Positions 62,701 to 64,000 of a DNA stretch of 64,000 nt are shown piece after piece (the stretch's first letter is position 1; every line of letters starts with the position of its first letter). This DNA is from Chrysogorgia sp. JL179-B06 (taxonomy: Eukaryota; Cnidaria; Anthozoa; Scleralcyonacea; Chrysogorgiidae), in contig JAYKKM010000079.1 of the NCBI GenBank assembly GCA_035772405.1, forward strand, positions 1,555,849 through 1,619,848. Reading direction: 5' to 3'. The position numbers and the translations under genes are program-made. Under the pieces are notes generated by a model. It saw only the letters and a list, made by a program, of their open reading frames with translations, was not told the origin of the DNA and did no database searches.

Positions 62701-63986
62701 ATCACTAGCGGCTAAAGAGAGGAATCCAATTGTCCGCCATCTTGCATGTATTTTCGATATGCGTGTGACGTCACAACCGGTAAAGCGAAATTTTTATCTA
62801 GCCATCCTCATGTCTTTATGAATTTGAAACTCGATTTTTGTGAATATCTTCCTTATTCAAGGTTGGAAGTTCGATCCCACCTCGGATCTAGTACCAGGGC
62901 TGTAAATTACTGTCGGACATCGGACATTGTCCGACCAATTTGGCAAATATCAGGGAAAAAACCCAAATTTTGATCGTACATGTCCGACCAAGTAAAATAT
63001 ATTATCTTACCAATTCTGCTTTATGATGTAGATGGAGAAACCCTTGACAAAGAAAGTCCAATTTCTTTTTAAATTTCGGGAATTGGTCAGACATTTGTCC
63101 TGTCAAGATAAAATATTTCTTCGCAGCCCTGCATTGTACAACTGATAGCTTTCCTCAGCACTGCAATAACATTTTAAAATTGTGTTTGATTTCCTAGTTA
63201 TGACGGATGGTGCGAGTGATAAATGTAATATCAGGAATGCTTCGTGTGTCATTCACTTTGACTTTCCTGCCAATAAGACATCGTTTGGAAGAAGATTGTT
63301 TTGCATGGCAGCATCGTACCCCAGTACTAAGGTACAGAGTAAAGTATTATGTAAACGGGTAGTTTCCCAACACAACCAGGTGATAAATCAGACATAGTTT
63401 GACGCTACTCTGGCTTTAAAAAGTTTTTTGAACCTAACTTTAAAAGTTACTGTCCATGACCCAATGTTTCGACACTCCAATCTAGTGTCTTCATCAGGGG
63501 TGATCGTTGTAAAGTTAGGATCCCTATTTATACCCTCATGGAACCAATGATGTCGTTATCTATTAACAAGATGCAAATAAGAAAGAAGTTTGTTGCCAGA
63601 AGCTTATTTGTATCTTGTTAATAGACAACGTCATCATCGGTTTATGAGGGTATCAATAGGGATCCTAACTTTACAACGATCACCCCTGATGGAGTGTCGA
63701 AACGTTGGGTCATGGACAGTAACTTTTAAAGTTACGTTCAAAAAACTTTTTAAAGCCAGAGTAGCTGGCAACTATGTATAAAGTATAATGTATTACGGTG
63801 TTAGATCGTAAATGTTCCAATAATATATCCCAGTTACTTATTCGTTTTCAGGAAAGGGAGTGCCTGTCTGTGATCCTTGGCACAGAAGTAACAGCGAGAT
63901 ATGCGCAGCACATCAAACAGATAGTGACAAGAGCTGGAGGGGAGATTCCATCAGTGTTTGAATCAGTAACCGTATTTGCGATTGAG
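50780..63986 (+). CDS. TDRD12: TDRD12-type Tudor/DEAD-like helicase of the piRNA pathway, 958 aa in window (14 exons, 3'-incomplete)
   Basis: Exons: 50780-50803, 50942-51100, 52641-52729, 52822-52869, 52950-53069, 54195-54250, 54492-54577, 56580-56619, 57605-58860, 59929-60238, 61111-61320, 62059-62265, 63198-63331, 63852-63986; phases match throughout. The N-terminus MLDVELYKIIDPGHFW and RVLLIDLGERTLVPGLW is the first Tudor-like domain. Exon 9 carries a long Ser/Pro-rich linker (about 240-550) with degenerate repeats (SSHVPTSPSR) and then the helicase start. Helicase motifs follow TDRD12: SNVWPTIIRGRDV; motif I degenerate (GEAGNSGNP, no lysine); Ia PLALILCSGWRKA; Ib IIATPP; motif II DDAD (708-711); IV EIIIFTS; and a motif VI region FGRRLFCMA. 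TDRD12/ECAT acts in germline piRNA biogenesis with PIWI proteins. Intron 3 appears to be GC-AG. The final exon ends at a GTATAA donor, so the zinc-finger and second Tudor regions known in the family lie beyond the window. Confidence 0.92.
51604..51755. repeat. Perfect hairpin, 74-bp arms with 4-nt loop
   Basis: 51604-51677 and 51682-51755 are exact reverse complements. It lies in intron 2 of TDRD12. A recent foldback insertion or a double-stranded RNA precursor. Confidence 0.92.
53146..53218. repeat. Solo inverted-repeat end of the 2508-type element
   Basis: A short inverted pair (AGTGTGAATTTGATCGTCCA and its near complement) with CAACCTGGAC. It matches the terminal repeats of the insertion at 2508-2886 but lacks the internal hammerhead. 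Confidence 0.6.
54745..54985 (+). mobile_element. Hammerhead-bearing repeat copy in TDRD12 intron 7
   Basis: Shares GCCCCATTGAATCGCGATGA, GGTATAAATAGGGATCC and the hammerhead core with 57290-57510. Confidence 0.75.
54873..54921 (+). ncRNA. Hammerhead ribozyme-like motif
   Basis: Intact CTGATGA and GAAAC cores with stem II GACAC/GTGTC. Stem I is weakened at its first two positions (CACAG instead of CACCC), so activity is doubtful. Confidence 0.5.
55068..55732. mobile_element. AT-rich foldback element
   Basis: Ends carry GCAGTGTTCGCCAGTAACGA and the near-inverse TACTTTGCTGAACACTGTGC. The interior is dominated by ACTTAAGTAA and GTAACGAAGTA motifs in both orientations. Confidence 0.6.
55985..56340. 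repeat. Degenerate minisatellite of ACAGTACTGTGAACACTGA units
   Basis: About eight irregular repeats rich in self-complementary CAGTACTG. In TDRD12 intron 7. Confidence 0.85.
56988..57125. mobile_element. Short foldback element
   Basis: Arms begin CTTACGGCTCCATAATAGTA and end TACTGTTATGGAGCCGTAG, with a GGCCATATTG/CAATATGGCC inner pair. In TDRD12 intron 8. Confidence 0.8.
57290..57510 (+). mobile_element. Hammerhead-bearing repeat copy in TDRD12 intron 8
   Basis: Second copy of the 54745-54985 sequence; ends about 95 bp before exon 9. Confidence 0.75.
57414..57459 (+). ncRNA. Hammerhead ribozyme-like motif, shortened stem II
   Basis: CTGATGA runs directly into CAC/GTG, a 3-bp stem II, followed by TC and GAAAC. 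Stem I pairs ATCACTC with GGGTCAT with one G-U and one mismatch. Confidence 0.5.
60262..61040. repeat. 19-bp minisatellite (CTTGTTCTTGTCTTGTACT)
   Basis: About 40 units with occasional shortened variants fill the intron between TDRD12 exons 10 and 11, starting about 25 bp after the donor. Because 19 is not a multiple of three and the units lack stops on the plus strand, all three frames stay open for 270-400 codons. These frames are artefacts. Confidence 0.95.
61349..61600 (+). mobile_element. SINE family C, longer copy
   Basis: Has a B-box-like GGTTCAAATCC at the left, then the 160-bp body shared with 11095-11260. In TDRD12 intron 11. Confidence 0.75.
61735..61995. repeat. TTAGGG-containing minisatellite within an inverted repeat
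   Basis: Units of about 35-40 bp (GGGGGTTAGGGTTAGAAAAC) repeat about five times between inverse copies of GCTAAAGAGAGGAATCCAGT. A further copy of that end is at 62705-62728. Confidence 0.8.
63405..63570 (-). mobile_element. Hammerhead-bearing repeat copy (minus)
   Basis: Reverse complement of the 39500 and 54745 family, in the intron between TDRD12 exons 13 and 14. Confidence 0.75.
63456..63504 (-). ncRNA. Hammerhead ribozyme-like motif, intact core
   Basis: On the minus strand: ATCACCC, CTGATGA, stem II GACAC/GTGTC, GAAAC, ATT, GGGTCAT. The cores and stem I match the 39520 copy, with one loop substitution in stem III. Confidence 0.6.
63600..63780 (+). mobile_element. Hammerhead repeat copy with stem II deleted
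   Basis: Same flanks as the other copies, but CTGATG is followed directly by GAGTGTCGAAAC (63679-63714). About 20 bases of stem II and loop are missing, so the motif is dead. It is inverted relative to 63405-63570. Confidence 0.7.
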
Positions 63987-64000
63987 GTATAAGAATATCA

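Noticed and set aside
1..64000. CRISPR arrays, bacterial operons or Shine-Dalgarno-led genes
   Set aside because: Spliceosomal introns and metazoan domain proteins throughout; the tandem repeats lack spacers.

Overview
This is animal nuclear DNA: split genes with GT-AG introns, AT-rich intergenic sequence, tRNA-derived SINEs, foldback (MITE-like) elements and minisatellites. The gene set (class II PI3-kinase, a TDRD12-type piRNA helicase, a neurexin-like LNS/EGF receptor, WSC and thyroglobulin type-1 domains) points to a non-vertebrate metazoan. The Penelope/retrozyme-type repeats carrying hammerhead motifs and the extracellular domain repertoire would fit a cnidarian, but that placement is an impression and not a result. 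All gene models below were spliced by hand. In every model the exon phases agree from start to end.

Layout. 492-6981 (-): a secreted WSC plus two thyroglobulin type-1 domain protein, eight exons, every junction phase 1, possibly continuing off the left edge. 6982-14808: gene-free, SINEs and foldback elements. 14809-19512 (-): four-exon 401-aa protein with an integrase-derived H2C2-like zinc module resembling NOL4. 21451-27382 (-): class II PI3-kinase, about 1,678 aa in only two exons. 28216-32552 (+): nine-exon 363-aa protein joining an RRM to a CD2BP2-type GYF domain; it shares a short divergent upstream region with the PI3-kinase. 35226-35876 (+): intronless Rab30-like GTPase with a substituted catalytic glutamine. 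40600-47750 (-): two-exon LNS-LNS-EGF-transmembrane neurexin/CASPR-like receptor whose 4.6-kb intron is a SINE cluster. 50780-63986 (+): fourteen exons of a TDRD12 homologue, continuing past the right edge.

The genes are not an operon and share no single pathway. They cover extracellular adhesion (WSC/TY and LNS/EGF proteins), membrane trafficking (PI3K-C2, Rab) and RNA biology (RRM-GYF, TDRD12).

The most unusual material is: the RRM-GYF fusion; the WSC-thyroglobulin chimera; at least seven hammerhead-ribozyme-like motifs in repeat copies, one in a 379-bp insertion with a 13-bp target duplication; a perfect 74-bp-arm hairpin in a TDRD12 intron; an intron made almost wholly of CAGA repeats; a 19-bp minisatellite that creates long spurious reading frames; and active-site changes in the Rab and PI3K genes.
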